A DNA stretch of 64,000 nucleotides from Shinella fusca (lineage in GTDB: Bacteria; Pseudomonadota; Alphaproteobacteria; Rhizobiales; Rhizobiaceae), in NCBI RefSeq assembly GCF_014203155.1, contig NZ_JACHIK010000003.1:372001-436000 (forward strand), read 5' to 3'. Positions 49,792-58,945 of this stretch are shown here, one piece after another; position 1 is the stretch's first letter, and each line of letters opens with the position of its first letter. The notes beneath the pieces were generated by a model. That model saw only the letters and a list, made by a program, of their open reading frames with translations. It was not told the DNA's origin and made no database searches. The position numbers were made by a program, and so were the translations under genes.

Positions 49792-49968
49792 CTATTGGAG
49801 CGATAGCCCCGTGGTGTCGGCCCGGTCTTCCGGCACCTGCTCGCTTTCATCGTCGACTTCCTTCTCGGCCTGCAGCCAATGGCTGAGGCTCCGCCCGTCC
49901 AGAGAGCCTTCCTGCTGCCACAGCTCGAAAGCCCGCTCGCGGATCCGGTCCTCGCGGTCGTCGGTCAT
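49792..49968 (-). CDS. DUF2934 protein, 58 aa
   Basis: ATG 49968 to TAG 49792. REDRIRERAFELWQQEGSLD and GRSLSHWLQAEKEVDDE match DUF2934, a tiny rhizobial family of unknown function. A frameshifted relative lies inside the prophage at 8665-8790. It is convergent with the membrane protein gene. Confidence 0.8.
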   Translation of the reverse strand: MTDDREDRIRERAFELWQQEGSLDGRSLSHWLQAEKEVDDESEQVPEDRADTTGLSLQ

Positions 49969-49977
49969 GGTCGTCTC

Positions 49978-50244
49978 CTATTCCTCGCTGACGGGCTGGC
50001 CGCTCTTCGAATCGATATTGATCTCGACCTTCGCCTTGTCGCCGGTGCGGTACTCGATCTCGTAATAGCCCCGGTCGTTCCAGGACATCTCGATCAGGCG
50101 CAGGAAATCAGGCCGGCTCTCGATCATGGCCAGGATCTCGGAGGGTTTCTTGCCCTCCTCGGGCTTCGGTTTGGCGTCCTGTGCCGAAGCTGCCGTCATG
50201 GAAAGCGCGAGAACGCTGGCTGCAACGACGATTTTCCTGATCAT
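49978..50244 (-). CDS. Periplasmic PepSY-domain protein
   Basis: 88 aa from ATG 50244. Signal peptide (RKIVVAASVLALSMTAASA), then KKPSEILAMIESRPDFLRLI and YYEIEYRTGDKAKVEINIDS, the single PepSY-like domain found in small secreted rhizobial proteins. It probably inhibits or senses something in the periplasm; no specific role known. Confidence 0.8.
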   Translation of the reverse strand: MIRKIVVAASVLALSMTAASAQDAKPKPEEGKKPSEILAMIESRPDFLRLIEMSWNDRGYYEIEYRTGDKAKVEINIDSKSGQPVSEE

Positions 50245-50314
50245 GGTGGCCTCCGTCAAAATGGTGAAGCCCAAACGGAACACGCAGCGACAAGTTCCCT
50301 CCCGGAAACAGGAA

Positions 50315-50340
50315 AAGGCCGCGCTCAGCAGCGCGGCCTT
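50315..50340 (-). terminator. Terminator after the 64-aa gene
   Basis: AAGGCCGCGCT-CAGC-AGCGCGGCCTT hairpin. On the minus strand it is followed by TTTTCC, so it ends the gene at 50373. Confidence 0.75.
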
Positions 50341-50372
50341 CCTGCTTTTCAGGCTCTCACATCCATTCCGGT

Positions 50373-50567
50373 TCAGCGCAACGCCGTCGGCAGGCGGCGG
50401 ATGTTCATCTGGAGTTCGTGGCGGCTGGCGAAGCGGCCGAAGAGAAGGAGGAGCTTGCGTTCCTGCGCCTTGTCGAGGCCGTTCTTGCGGCAATGCTCGG
50501 CGACATCGAGAACGTGCCGGGTGATCTTCCTGGTACTGAACTGGCGATTGTCGATGTGATGGGTCAT
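50373..50567 (-). CDS. Small conserved protein, 64 aa
   Basis: Helical, basic: MTHHIDNRQFSTRKITRHVL, AEHCRKNGLDKAQERKLLLL. GGAGGCCGCC precedes the ATG at 50567. It looks like a rhizobial conserved hypothetical. No function known. Confidence 0.65.
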   Translation of the reverse strand: MTHHIDNRQFSTRKITRHVLDVAEHCRKNGLDKAQERKLLLLFGRFASRHELQMNIRRLPTALR

Positions 50568-50635
50568 GGCGGCCTCCTCCGTTGATGAGGGAGAAATCCG
50601 CCGAGGTTCCCAATGTTCCCGGCGCGCCGCGCTTT

Positions 50636-50845
50636 TTAAGGCACCATGCCGGCGCCCGCCTGGCCGGCGGCGCGGACCGTGCCGTAGTCGCGCTCATGGG
50701 CGCTGCGGCGGAAGGCCGTGCTGCGCTCGCGAGGGCGGGCGGAGGGGTCGCAGAGCGGCGTGCCGATCATTCCGTCCGCATAGGTGCCGGTGGCGATATC
50801 GTCGTCCCGCTCGGCCGGGCCCTGCTGGAAAAATCCGAAAAGCAT
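50636..50845 (-). CDS. Small conserved protein, 69 aa
   Basis: MLFGFFQQGPAERDDDIATG, TYADGMIGTPLCDPSARPRE and AHERDYGTVRAAGQAG. ACGGAGACACC precedes the start. Moderate confidence that it is translated. The 272 bp between it and cysK would hold both promoters. Confidence 0.5.
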   Translation of the reverse strand: MLFGFFQQGPAERDDDIATGTYADGMIGTPLCDPSARPRERSTAFRRSAHERDYGTVRAAGQAGAGMVP

Positions 50846-51117
50846 CTTGGTGTCTCCGTTTGCCGTTCAACGGGCGGCCGAGGTTTCCGTTCCCTGCCGC
50901 ACGCCGGATAGACGCAAAATTAACCATGTTTGCTAACAGCCCGTTAAAGGCCGGCCATTTTCCGGCCTCGAACCGGGCGGCTCCTTGCCTTGCCGTCGCG
51001 CATTGGAAAAAATCGCTCTCGAAGCCCCCGCTCTCGAAACGACATTCCTTGCAAAGCGGCGCTCACAGGCCGAAAACCCCTTATATTCCCGATACCAACC
51101 CGAAAGGCTCGCCTGCC

Positions 51118-52158
51118 ATGTCCATTCTCCCGTCCGTCCTTGACGCAATCGGCAACACGCCGCTGATCCGCCTCAAGGGAGCCTCCGAGGCGACCGGCTG
51201 CGAGATCCTCGGCAAGGCGGAGTTCCTCAACCCCGGACAGTCGGTGAAGGACCGCGCGGCGCTCTCGATCATCCGGGCGGCCGAGCGCTCCGGCGCGTTG
51301 CGGCCGGGCGGCGTCATCGTGGAAGGCACGGCGGGCAATACCGGCATCGGCCTTGCGCTGGTCGCGCAGGCGCTCGGCTACCGCACCGTCATCGTCATTC
51401 CCGAGACGCAGAGCCAGGAGAAGAAGGACGCGCTGCGCCTGCTGGGCGCGGAACTGGTGGAAGTGCCGGCGGTTCCCTACAGGAACCCGAACAACTACGT
51501 GAAGCTCTCCGGCCGCCTTGCCGAACAGCTCGCCAGGACCGAGCCGAACGGCGCGATCTGGGCCAACCAGTTCGACAACGTCGCCAACCGCGACGCCCAT
51601 ATCGAAACGACGGCGCCGGAAATCTGGCGCGACACGAACGGCAAGGTGGACGGCTTCGTCTCGGCCGTCGGCTCCGGCGGAACGCTCGCCGGCGTTGCCG
51701 CGGGCCTGCGCGCGAAGAACCCGGACATCAAGATCGCCCTTGCCGACCCGCAGGGCGCCGCGCTCTACAACTATTACGCCCATGGCGAACTGAAGGCCGA
51801 GGGCAGCTCCATCACCGAGGGCATCGGCCAGGGCCGCATCACGGCCAACCTCGAGGGCTTCACGCCGGACTATTCCTACCAGATCCCGGATTCCGAGGCG
51901 ATTCCGCTGGTCTTCGACCTCATCGAGGAGGAAGGCATCGCCGTCGGCGGCTCCTCCGGCATCAACATCGCCGGTGCGATCCGCCTCGCCAGGGACCTCG
52001 GCCCCGGCCATACGATCGTGACGATCCTCTGCGACTATGCTAACCGCTACCAGTCGAAACTCTTCAACCCGGACTTCCTCGATTCGAAGGGCCTGCCCGT
52101 TCCCGGATGGCTGACGGCGAAATCGGGGATCAAGGTCCCCTATCAGCCGGTCGAATAG
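51118..52158 (+). CDS. cysK: Cysteine synthase A
   Basis: 346 aa from ATG 51118 (a longer frame to 50566 has no start signals). Fold-type II PLP enzyme making L-cysteine from O-acetylserine and sulfide. PLP lysine K44 in NPGQSVKDRAALSII, substrate loop EGTAGNTGIGLAL, phosphate loop SAVGSGGTLAG. The EGTAGNTG variant is the form seen in alphaproteobacterial CysK. It is followed within 6 bp by alaX. Confidence 0.9.
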   Translation: MSILPSVLDAIGNTPLIRLKGASEATGCEILGKAEFLNPGQSVKDRAALSIIRAAERSGALRPGGVIVEGTAGNTGIGLALVAQALGYRTVIVIPETQSQEKKDALRLLGAELVEVPAVPYRNPNNYVKLSGRLAEQLARTEPNGAIWANQFDNVANRDAHIETTAPEIWRDTNGKVDGFVSAVGSGGTLAGVAAGLRAKNPDIKIALADPQGAALYNYYAHGELKAEGSSITEGIGQGRITANLEGFTPDYSYQIPDSEAIPLVFDLIEEEGIAVGGSSGINIAGAIRLARDLGPGHTIVTILCDYANRYQSKLFNPDFLDSKGLPVPGWLTAKSGIKVPYQPVE

Positions 52159-52163
52159 GTCTC

Positions 52164-52907
52164 ATGTCTCTTCCCACCACCGCCCTCTTTCGCGACGATT
52201 TCTATCTTTCGACAAACGAGGCGGTGGTGACGGCGGTGCACGAGGACGGCGGCATCGAGCTGGACCAGACCTGTTTCTACGCGACGTCCGGCGGCCAGCC
52301 GGGCGATACAGGCTTTCTGGAGCGCGCCGACGGCGGGCGCATCGCGCTCGGCCCGGCCGTCACCGGCGCCACCAAGGAGATCATCATCCACCGGCCGCTG
52401 GAGGGCGAGGCCCTGCCGATCGTCGGCGAGACGGTCATCGCCCATATCGACTGGGCGCGCCGCTACAGGCTGATGCGCATGCACACGGCCTGCCACCTCC
52501 TTTCCGTCGTCTGCCCCTACCCGATCACCGGCGCTGCCGTCGGCGAGGACGACAGCCGCGTCGACTTCGACATGAGCGAGACCATCGACAAGGACGAGGT
52601 GACGGAAAAGCTGATGAGGCTCGTCGCGGAGAACCACCCGGTCTTCGTGCAATGGATAACCGACGCGGAACTCGCCGCCAATCCCGGCATCGTCAAATCG
52701 AAGAACGTCCGCCCGCCGATGGGCCTCGGCCGCGTCAGCCTCGTGTGCATCGGCGAGAATTCATCCGTCGACAGCCAGCCCTGCGGCGGCACGCATGTGT
52801 CGGAAACGCAGGAAGTCGGCGCCATCCACATCGCCAAGATCGAGAAGAAGGGCAAGGAGAACCGCCGGTTCCGCATCCGCTTCGGTGCGCCGGGTTCCGA
52901 GGCCTGA
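52164..52907 (+). CDS. alaX: Alanyl-tRNA editing protein AlaX
   Basis: 247 aa. Stand-alone trans-editing domain that hydrolyses Ser-tRNA(Ala) or Gly-tRNA(Ala). Zinc ligands H107-x3-H111 (RMHTACHLLS) and SQPCGGTHVSE near 210, with TCFYATSGGQPGDTGF. Directly downstream of cysK, so probably co-transcribed. Cytoplasmic. Confidence 0.9.
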   Translation: MSLPTTALFRDDFYLSTNEAVVTAVHEDGGIELDQTCFYATSGGQPGDTGFLERADGGRIALGPAVTGATKEIIIHRPLEGEALPIVGETVIAHIDWARRYRLMRMHTACHLLSVVCPYPITGAAVGEDDSRVDFDMSETIDKDEVTEKLMRLVAENHPVFVQWITDAELAANPGIVKSKNVRPPMGLGRVSLVCIGENSSVDSQPCGGTHVSETQEVGAIHIAKIEKKGKENRRFRIRFGAPGSEA

Positions 52908-52919
52908 GAGGAGGATCAC

Positions 52920-53774
52920 ATGTCCATAGACAAGAGCAGGTTCGTCGTTTCGCCGGATTGGGTGGAAAAGCAGCTTGGCGCCCCGGCCTTCCGCGTGGTC
53001 GACGCCTCCTGGTATCTGCCTGCGCAGAACCGCAACGGCGCGGCCGAATATGCGGCCGGCCATATTCCCGGCGCCGTCTTCTTCGACCAGGACGTGATCG
53101 CCGACCATGCGAGCGGGCTGCCGCACACCATCCCCTCGCCGGAATTCTTCGCCACCGAAGTCGGCAAGCTCGGCATTTCGGATACGGACACGATCGTCGT
53201 CTGCGACGGCCCCGGCATCTTCACCGCGCCGCGCGCCTGGTGGCTGTTCCGCACGATGGGCGCGAAGACCGTCTTCGTCATGGACGGCGGCATCGACGGC
53301 TGGAAGAAGGAGGGACGCCCGCTTTCGACCGACCTGCCGGAACCGGCGCCCGCCGTCTTCCACACCAATTTCAATCCCTATGCCGTGACCTCCTTCGAGG
53401 AGATGCGCGGCATCGTCACCACCGGGTCGAAGCAGATCGCCGATGCGCGCGGCGCCGGCCGCTTCACCGGCGAGGAGGCCGAGCCGCGCGCCGGCATGCG
53501 CTCCGGCCATATGCCGGGGGCGAAAAGCATGCCCTCCGGCACCTTCTCCGAGGGCGGGAAGTTCAAGGATCTCGACAGCCTCCGCCGGCATTTCGAGGCC
53601 TCGGGCATCGACCTTTCGAGACCAGTCGTCACGAGCTGCGGCTCGGGCGTCACGGCCGCGATCATCTCGCTGGCGCTCGCCTCGCTCGGCCATAAGGACA
53701 ACACGCTCTACGACGGCTCCTGGTCCGAATGGGGCGGACGCGACGACACGCCCGTCGTGACCGGGAAAGGCTGA
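52920..53774 (+). CDS. sseA: 3-mercaptopyruvate sulfurtransferase
   Basis: 284 aa, two rhodanese domains. The active-site loop is CGSGVTA with C240, the MST signature (thiosulfate sulfurtransferases have CRxGxT). It transfers sulfur from 3-mercaptopyruvate to cyanide or thiols, linking to cysteine metabolism with cysK. GAGAGGAGGATC ribosome site; 12 bp after alaX. Confidence 0.92.
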   Translation: MSIDKSRFVVSPDWVEKQLGAPAFRVVDASWYLPAQNRNGAAEYAAGHIPGAVFFDQDVIADHASGLPHTIPSPEFFATEVGKLGISDTDTIVVCDGPGIFTAPRAWWLFRTMGAKTVFVMDGGIDGWKKEGRPLSTDLPEPAPAVFHTNFNPYAVTSFEEMRGIVTTGSKQIADARGAGRFTGEEAEPRAGMRSGHMPGAKSMPSGTFSEGGKFKDLDSLRRHFEASGIDLSRPVVTSCGSGVTAAIISLALASLGHKDNTLYDGSWSEWGGRDDTPVVTGKG

Positions 53775-53779
53775 TTCCC

Positions 53780-54370
53780 ATGGCCAGGAAGGTCCAGCCC
53801 GCACCGATCGCCGTGCACATCACGGCGCTCGAGATGACCGCGCCGCCGAAACAGAGCCTGCCGGTGCCGGTCAACGTGCACACGGCCATCCTCAGCGCGC
53901 CGGAAATCCCGCCTGCCTTCTACCGCTTCCTCTACCGGCAGGTCGGCAGCCGCTGGCACTGGGTCGACCGGCTGCGCATGGACGACGAAACGCTGGCCGC
54001 AACGCTCTCCGACAAGCGCAACAGCGTGACGGTGCTCTATGTCAACGGCGCGCCGGCCGGCTTCTTCGAGCTGTGGCAGGAGAACGAGGACGTCGTCGAG
54101 CTCTCCCATTTCGGCCTCTTCGAGCGGGCGCTGGGGCTCGGCATCGGCAAATGGTTCCTGCTACAGACGCTCTATGCCGCCTGGTCGTCCGGACCGAAGC
54201 GGGTGCGCGTCACCACCAACAATCTCGACCACCCGCGCGCGCTCCAGCTCTACCAGATGTTCGGCTTCTCGCCGGTCGGCACGCAGGATGCCGAGCTCGT
54301 GCCGCTCTCCGACGCCGAGCTGCTGGAACTTGCCAAGCGCGACTGTCTGATGCCGGCCGAGCGCCGTTAA
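53780..54370 (+). CDS. GNAT N-acetyltransferase
   Basis: 196 aa from ATG 53780. GNAT core: FFELWQENEDVVELSHFGLF, ALGLGIGKWFLLQTLYAAW (acetyl-CoA loop), RVTTNNLDHPRALQLYQMFG. Substrate unknown. It follows sseA by 5 bp and is likely the last gene of the cysK operon. Confidence 0.85.
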   Translation: MARKVQPAPIAVHITALEMTAPPKQSLPVPVNVHTAILSAPEIPPAFYRFLYRQVGSRWHWVDRLRMDDETLAATLSDKRNSVTVLYVNGAPAGFFELWQENEDVVELSHFGLFERALGLGIGKWFLLQTLYAAWSSGPKRVRVTTNNLDHPRALQLYQMFGFSPVGTQDAELVPLSDAELLELAKRDCLMPAERR

Positions 54371-54462
54371 GCATTCTGAACGCAACCTGCAAGGCGGGTT
54401 CAGGCTCGCTTCAGGCGGCGCATGGCAACTTCCGGCCGAACAGACAGACAAGGAGTACCGCC

Positions 54463-55026
54463 ATGCAACGCCGCGCTTTCCTCACCGCCTTCGCCACCGC
54501 CCTTGCCGTTCCGGCCTTCTCCGGCTTCGCGCAGGCGCAGGAAACCCCGTCGGAAGACATGATCCTGCGCCGCCTCGACGCCGCTCCCGCGCGGCGCATG
54601 CGCGAGAACGAGCGCGTGACGATCCGCGAGTTCAAGCGCCGGCCGGACCTGCGCGGCGCGGCGCCCTCGATCAACATCCAGTCGATCAACTTCGCCTTCG
54701 CCTCCGCGGAAATCCCGCATTCGGAATACCGCAAGGTGCGCCAGATCGCCCGCGCGATGAGCCGCATCATCGACCGGCGCCGGCGCGCCGTCTTCCTCAT
54801 CGAGGGCCATACGGACGCCGTCGGCTCGGCCTCCTCCAACCAGATCCTCTCCGAACGCCGGGCCGAATCGCTGAAGCGCGTGCTCGTGCAGGAATTTGGC
54901 ATCCCCTACCGGGCGCTGGAGACCGTCGGCTACGGCGAGGAATACCTGCTGGTGCCGACCCAGAACGAGGAATGGCGCAACCGCCGCGTGACGCTCCGCC
55001 GCATCGACGAGTTCGTGCGCGACTAA
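54463..55026 (+). CDS. OmpA-family secreted protein
   Basis: 187 aa from ATG 54463 with AAGGAG upstream. Twin-arginine-like or Sec signal (MQRRAFLTAFATALAVPAFS, cleavage after AQA). C-terminal OmpA domain: NFAFASAEIP, FLIEGHTDAVGSASSNQILS, ERRAESLKRVL, VGYGEEYLLVPTQNEEWRNR. It should bind peptidoglycan in the periplasm. Monocistronic by spacing. Confidence 0.9.
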   Translation: MQRRAFLTAFATALAVPAFSGFAQAQETPSEDMILRRLDAAPARRMRENERVTIREFKRRPDLRGAAPSINIQSINFAFASAEIPHSEYRKVRQIARAMSRIIDRRRRAVFLIEGHTDAVGSASSNQILSERRAESLKRVLVQEFGIPYRALETVGYGEEYLLVPTQNEEWRNRRVTLRRIDEFVRD

Positions 55027-55092
55027 CGTTTCCACTGGCATATTTTCCAGCGGTTTCGTTCATTGGGCAGGAAACCGATATCCCTCCCCTCC

Positions 55093-55168
55093 GTCATGCT
55101 CGGGCTTGACCCGAGCATCCACCAGCCGCGGATGCCGCGTGGATCCTCGGGTCAAGCCCGAGGATGAC
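55093..55168. repeat. Palindromic intergenic repeat
   Basis: Two mirrored hairpins: ATGCTCGGG-CTTGA-CCCGAGCAT and ATCCTCGGG-TCAAG-CCCGAGGAT, separated by about 24 bp, with GTC and GAC ends. This is the dispersed rhizobial palindromic type found many times per genome between genes. Confidence 0.8.
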
Positions 55169-55198
55169 GGCAGAGGGTGGGCGATGGCCGGTATTCCC

Positions 55199-55222
55199 AA
55201 AAGGCCCGGATCGCTCCGGGCC
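55199..55222 (-). terminator. Terminator of ald
   Basis: GGCCCGGA-TCGC-TCCGGGCC; on the minus strand followed by TTTT. It lies 21 bp beyond the ald stop. Confidence 0.75.
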
Positions 55223-55242
55223 CTTCTTTCATCCCGCCGCCA

Positions 55243-56361
55243 TCAAGCGACGTTCAGCACAGCCTCGGGCGCGTAGGACTCGTAGCCGAGCGCTTCGGCG
55301 ACCGCGTGGTTCGTCACCCGGCCCTTGTGCACGTTAAGGCCGGCGCGCAGGTGCCGGTCTTCGGCGATGGCCTTGAGGCCCTTGTCGGCAAGCTGGAGGC
55401 CGTAGTGCAGCGTCGCGTTGTTGAGCGCGTGCGCGGAGGTCACCGGCACGGCGCCCGGCATGTTGGCGACGCAATAGTGCACCACGCCGTCGACCTCGAA
55501 GGTCGGATCGGAATGGGTCGTCGCATGCGAGGTCTCGAAGCAGCCGCCCTGGTCGATGGCGACGTCGACGATGACCGCCCCCTTCTTCATGCCCGAGAGC
55601 ATTTCGCGGGTGACGAGCTTCGGCGCGGCGGCACCGGGGATCAGCACGGCGCCGATGACGAGGTCGGCCGAGAAGACCTCCTCCTCCAGCGCGTCGATCG
55701 TCGAATAGCGCGTGTGGACGCGGCCGCCGAAAAGATCGTCGAGCTGGCGCAGCCGCGGGATCGAGCGGTCGAGGATCGAAACGTCCGCGCCGAGGCCGGC
55801 GGCCATGCGCGCGGCGTGAAGGCCGACGACGCCGCCGCCGATGACGGCGACCTTGGCCGGCGGTACACCCGGCACGCCGCCGAGCAGGATGCCGCGCCCG
55901 CCGTTCGCCTTCTGGAGCGCGGTGGCGCCCGCCTGGATGGAAAGCCGCCCGGCAACCTCGGACATGGGAGCGAGGAGCGGCAGGCCGCCGCGCTCGTCCG
56001 TCACCGTCTCGTAGGCGATGGCGGTGACGCCGGAGGCGAGCAGGCCCTTGGTCTGCTCCGGATCGGGCGCAAGATGCAGGTAAGTGTAGAGAATCTGTCC
56101 GTCGCGCAGTTGCGCCCATTCGGCGGGCTGCGGCTCCTTGACCTTCACCACCATGTCGGACCTGCCGAAGATATCGGCAGCGGTGGGAACGATCTTCGCG
56201 CCGGCGGCGCGGTAGGCGTCGTCGTCTGCGCCGATGCCGGCGCCGGCCTTGGTCTCGACGAGGACCTCGTGGCCGTGGGCGACATATTCCCGCACGGCCC
56301 CGGGCGTCAGACCGACCCGGTACTCGTGATTCTTGATTTCCTTCGGACAACCGACACGCAT
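55243..56361 (-). CDS. ald: Alanine dehydrogenase
   Basis: 372 aa, usual length. [20 protein letters not shown] is the family signature; [10 protein letters not shown] carries the substrate lysine; [20 protein letters not shown] is the NAD-binding loop. It reversibly oxidises alanine to pyruvate and ammonia. Divergent from the AsnC-type gene, its probable regulator. Confidence 0.93.
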   Translation of the reverse strand: MRVGCPKEIKNHEYRVGLTPGAVREYVAHGHEVLVETKAGAGIGADDDAYRAAGAKIVPTAADIFGRSDMVVKVKEPQPAEWAQLRDGQILYTYLHLAPDPEQTKGLLASGVTAIAYETVTDERGGLPLLAPMSEVAGRLSIQAGATALQKANGGRGILLGGVPGVPPAKVAVIGGGVVGLHAARMAAGLGADVSILDRSIPRLRQLDDLFGGRVHTRYSTIDALEEEVFSADLVIGAVLIPGAAAPKLVTREMLSGMKKGAVIVDVAIDQGGCFETSHATTHSDPTFEVDGVVHYCVANMPGAVPVTSAHALNNATLHYGLQLADKGLKAIAEDRHLRAGLNVHKGRVTNHAVAEALGYESYAPEAVLNVA

Positions 56362-56524
56362 GCGCGTTCCTTCCCTGTCTTCAAGTTCCCGATTGATTGC
56401 CGCCGCATCGGCGGGTGATCATGGAAGCAGAGGAAACGCGCAATGTCCTTGCAAAGCCGGTTTGCGAAAGGGCGGCTTGTCGAATATTCTTCGAATATCA
56501 GCGGAAATTTCGTAGGAAATTCGA

Positions 56525-56986
56525 ATGGCGCAAATGGATGCAATCGATGCTGCGATTCTGAGAACCGTTCAGCAGAACGGCCGCATTTCCAACGCGGAGC
56601 TTGCCGAGCGGGTCGGCCTGTCGCCCTCGGCCTGTTCGCGCCGCCTCGATATCCTGGAGAAATCCGGCGTCATCAACGGCTATTACGCCCGCGTCTCGCC
56701 GAAGGCGCTCGACTACAAGATGATCGCCATCGTGCACATCTCGCTGTCCGGCCAGTTCGCCAAGACGCTCGCCGAATTCGAGGCCGCGGTGAAGCTCTGC
56801 CCCAACGTTTTGGTCTGCTACCTCATGTCCGGCGAATACGACTATATCCTGCGGGTCGCCGCCAAGGACCTTGCCGACTACGAGCGCATCCATCGCGACT
56901 GGCTTTCGGCGCTTCCCCATGTGGTGAAGATCAATTCGAGCTTCGCGCTGCGCGAGATCATCGACCGGCCGAATGTCGGCGTCTAG
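56525..56986 (+). CDS. Lrp/AsnC-family regulator, probably of ald
   Basis: 153 aa. N-terminal HTH (LRTVQQNGRISNAELAERVG, LSPSACSRRLDIL) and C-terminal RAM domain (IVHISLSGQFAKTLAEFEAA, YLMSGEYDYILRVAAKDLAD). Divergence from ald, 163 bp apart, is the classic AldR arrangement in rhizobia, where alanine is the effector (inference for this copy). It overlaps the convergent GGDEF gene end by 4 bases. Confidence 0.9.
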   Translation: MAQMDAIDAAILRTVQQNGRISNAELAERVGLSPSACSRRLDILEKSGVINGYYARVSPKALDYKMIAIVHISLSGQFAKTLAEFEAAVKLCPNVLVCYLMSGEYDYILRVAAKDLADYERIHRDWLSALPHVVKINSSFALREIIDRPNVGV

Positions 56987-58230
56987 CGGGAGACCACGCG
57001 GTTGCGGCCGGCATTCTTGGCCGCGTAGAGCCGGGCATCGGCGGTGGAAAGCAGGGCATTCAGCGTCGTGCCGTCGTGATAGCTGTTGGCGACGCCGATG
57101 CTGACGGTCACCGGCTCGCCGTCCGGCCGGCGGATATCCGCCGCGACGGCCCGCCGCAGCATTTCGGCATGGTCGGCGCCGGCATCCGGCAGGATATCCT
57201 CGCTGATCACCACGAACTCCTCGCCACCGAAGCGGAAGAGATGGTCGCCGCTGCGCAGCACCCGCTTGAGGCAGGCGGCCGTCTCCTTGAGCACGCCGTC
57301 GCCGGCAAGATGGCCGAAACGGTCGTTGACGTCTTTAAAATGGTCGGCGTCGATGATCATCAGCCCCAGCGGCTTGCCCTCGACCAGCATGGCCGACAGC
57401 AGGCGCGGCGCCTCGAATTCCAGCCGGCTGCGGTCGTAGACGCCGGTCAGCGCGTCGCGGCCGGAGCGGTCGAGCAGGTCCTCGTAGCGTTCGCGGAAGG
57501 TGAGGTCGGCGAAGATATCCGAGATCGGCCGCGGCGAGACGGGAATGGCCGAGAGGCGGGAATAAGAGAGGTAGACCGTGATCAGCACGGCATAGGCGCA
57601 GGCCGCCATCATCTTGGCGATCCAGCCGCCCCAGAAAACCTCGATCGGTGCGCCATTGAGGAAATGCAGCGCCGAGAAGAAGCCGATCTGGTCGAAGGTC
57701 AGGACGACGACGCCGACGACGAAGAAGCGCATCGCGGTTCGGTGCCTGAAGACGCGGCCCAGCCGCTCGTAGAGCAGGATGATGGCGAGCGAATCGACAT
57801 AGAGCATCATCGTGCCCCAGAGCATCAGCCAGCCCATCTCGTCGATGAAGGCGAGATCGGCGATACGGCCCGGCACCGCGCCCACCGTCTGGTGGTGGCG
57901 CAGGAAGAAGCTGAGGCCGACCGTCAGGAAGTTGCCGGCAAGCAGGCCGTAGATCGGCGCGCGCACGACCGCGGCGTCCTCCTTCACATAGAGCAGGAGG
58001 ATCATCATCAGCTTGCCGGAGAAGAGCACGGACGAGCCGGGCGAAATGACGCCGAAGGGCAATTCGATATAGAAGACGGCGGCAAGATACGTCTCGAGGA
58101 AATGCATGACGCCGAGCGCGGCAACGAAGACGCCGATGCCGAGCTGATGGCGCAGGTGCAGCAGACCCACCATGAAGACGAAATAGAACCCCGCCTCGAT
58201 CAGGAGCAGGATCAGGTTTTCAGTGCCCAT
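56983..58230 (-). CDS. Membrane diguanylate cyclase
   Basis: 415 aa. N-terminal seven or eight membrane helices (to about residue 220), then a GGDEF domain: SGRDALTGVYDRSRLEFEAP, LGLMIIDADHFKDVNDRFGH and LFRFGGEEFVVISED. GGEEF is an active signature, and RSGD five residues before it is an RxxD inhibitory site. It should make c-di-GMP in response to an unknown membrane signal. Confidence 0.92.
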   Translation of the reverse strand: MGTENLILLLIEAGFYFVFMVGLLHLRHQLGIGVFVAALGVMHFLETYLAAVFYIELPFGVISPGSSVLFSGKLMMILLLYVKEDAAVVRAPIYGLLAGNFLTVGLSFFLRHHQTVGAVPGRIADLAFIDEMGWLMLWGTMMLYVDSLAIILLYERLGRVFRHRTAMRFFVVGVVVLTFDQIGFFSALHFLNGAPIEVFWGGWIAKMMAACAYAVLITVYLSYSRLSAIPVSPRPISDIFADLTFRERYEDLLDRSGRDALTGVYDRSRLEFEAPRLLSAMLVEGKPLGLMIIDADHFKDVNDRFGHLAGDGVLKETAACLKRVLRSGDHLFRFGGEEFVVISEDILPDAGADHAEMLRRAVAADIRRPDGEPVTVSIGVANSYHDGTTLNALLSTADARLYAAKNAGRNRVVSR

Positions 58231-58387
58231 GCGCAGTCCGCAGATCTTGCGATGCCCGGCGGCCGCCGCCGGGAGAGTCGCATCCCATCGTCTTCTGCGG
58301 ATACAGCCAATCGCGCCGGTTCTCCAGCGTCTTCATGGAAAAAGCACGACTTTTCGTTGCGGCGCGGCAGATTTGCCGCGTTCTGCG

Positions 58388-58702
58388 TCAGACCTGCCGG
58401 CTCTCCGTGCCGTCGCTGAAGAGCGAGGAACCGTGCTGGTCGGCGATCTGCCGCGCCTTGCGGAAGGTCGCGCCCACGGTGTCGTCGCGCGAGGAAAAGA
58501 GGTCCGCCCGGATGAAGCTGCGCACCAGCACGCGCTCGCCATCCCGCTTCTCGATGCGGCCGGCCAGACGATACTGCCCGCCCTCCGCAATGGGCGCGGC
58601 GACGAGAAGAAGGTCGTTATAGGCCTCGGTTTCCTCGGCGATCTTCGCCGGAGAAGCCGGTTCGCCGCCGCGACCGAAAAGTTTTGAAAAGAACGATGCC
58701 AT
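58388..58702 (-). CDS. HlyU-family protein
   Basis: 104 aa. MASFFSKLFGRGGEPASPAK, then AYNDLLLVAAPIAEGGQYRL, AGRIEKRDGERVLVRSFIRA and ADLFSSRDDTVGATFRKARQ match the HlyU-like family common in Rhizobiales. HlyU in Vibrio regulates virulence; the alphaproteobacterial proteins share the family name but lack a wHTH and their role is unknown. Confidence 0.8.
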   Translation of the reverse strand: MASFFSKLFGRGGEPASPAKIAEETEAYNDLLLVAAPIAEGGQYRLAGRIEKRDGERVLVRSFIRADLFSSRDDTVGATFRKARQIADQHGSSLFSDGTESRQV

Positions 58703-58773
58703 AGGCGATTGCTAGCACAGGCGGAAGCGGGCTCCAAGGGGCGGGTGTGGATGGAGAGCATTGTGCGTGCAAT

Positions 58774-58928
58774 ACCCCCCTCTGGCCTGCCGGCCATCTC
58801 CCCCTCAAGGGGGGAGATTGGATGGGGCGATGCCTTGCCCGCTACAAACGTTGCGGTTGAGACGAGGGGCTTGCCATTTACCGATCTCCCCCCTTGAGGG
58901 GGAGATGGCCGGCAGGCCAGAGGGGGGT
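58774..58928. repeat. Perfect 45-bp inverted repeat, 65-nt loop
   Basis: 58774-58818 is exactly the reverse complement of 58884-58928. The arms contain CCCCCTCTGGCCTGCCGGCC and the inner palindrome CTCCCCCTCAAGGGGGGAG. It lies between convergent-spaced HlyU and ilvA regions, directly after the ilvA stop. This is another dispersed rhizobial intergenic palindrome; it may work as a terminator. Confidence 0.85.
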
Positions 58929-58945
58929 GCCACGACACCGCGCCC

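Noticed and set aside
50566-51117. N-terminal extension of cysK
   Set aside because: The extension lacks protein character and overlaps a minus-strand gene; family start is at 51118.
55177-56418. 413-codon frame antisense to ald
   Set aside because: ald is unambiguous on the other strand.
56443-58419. 658-codon open frame on the plus strand
   Set aside because: Runs through the AsnC-type gene in another frame and antisense to the GGDEF gene.
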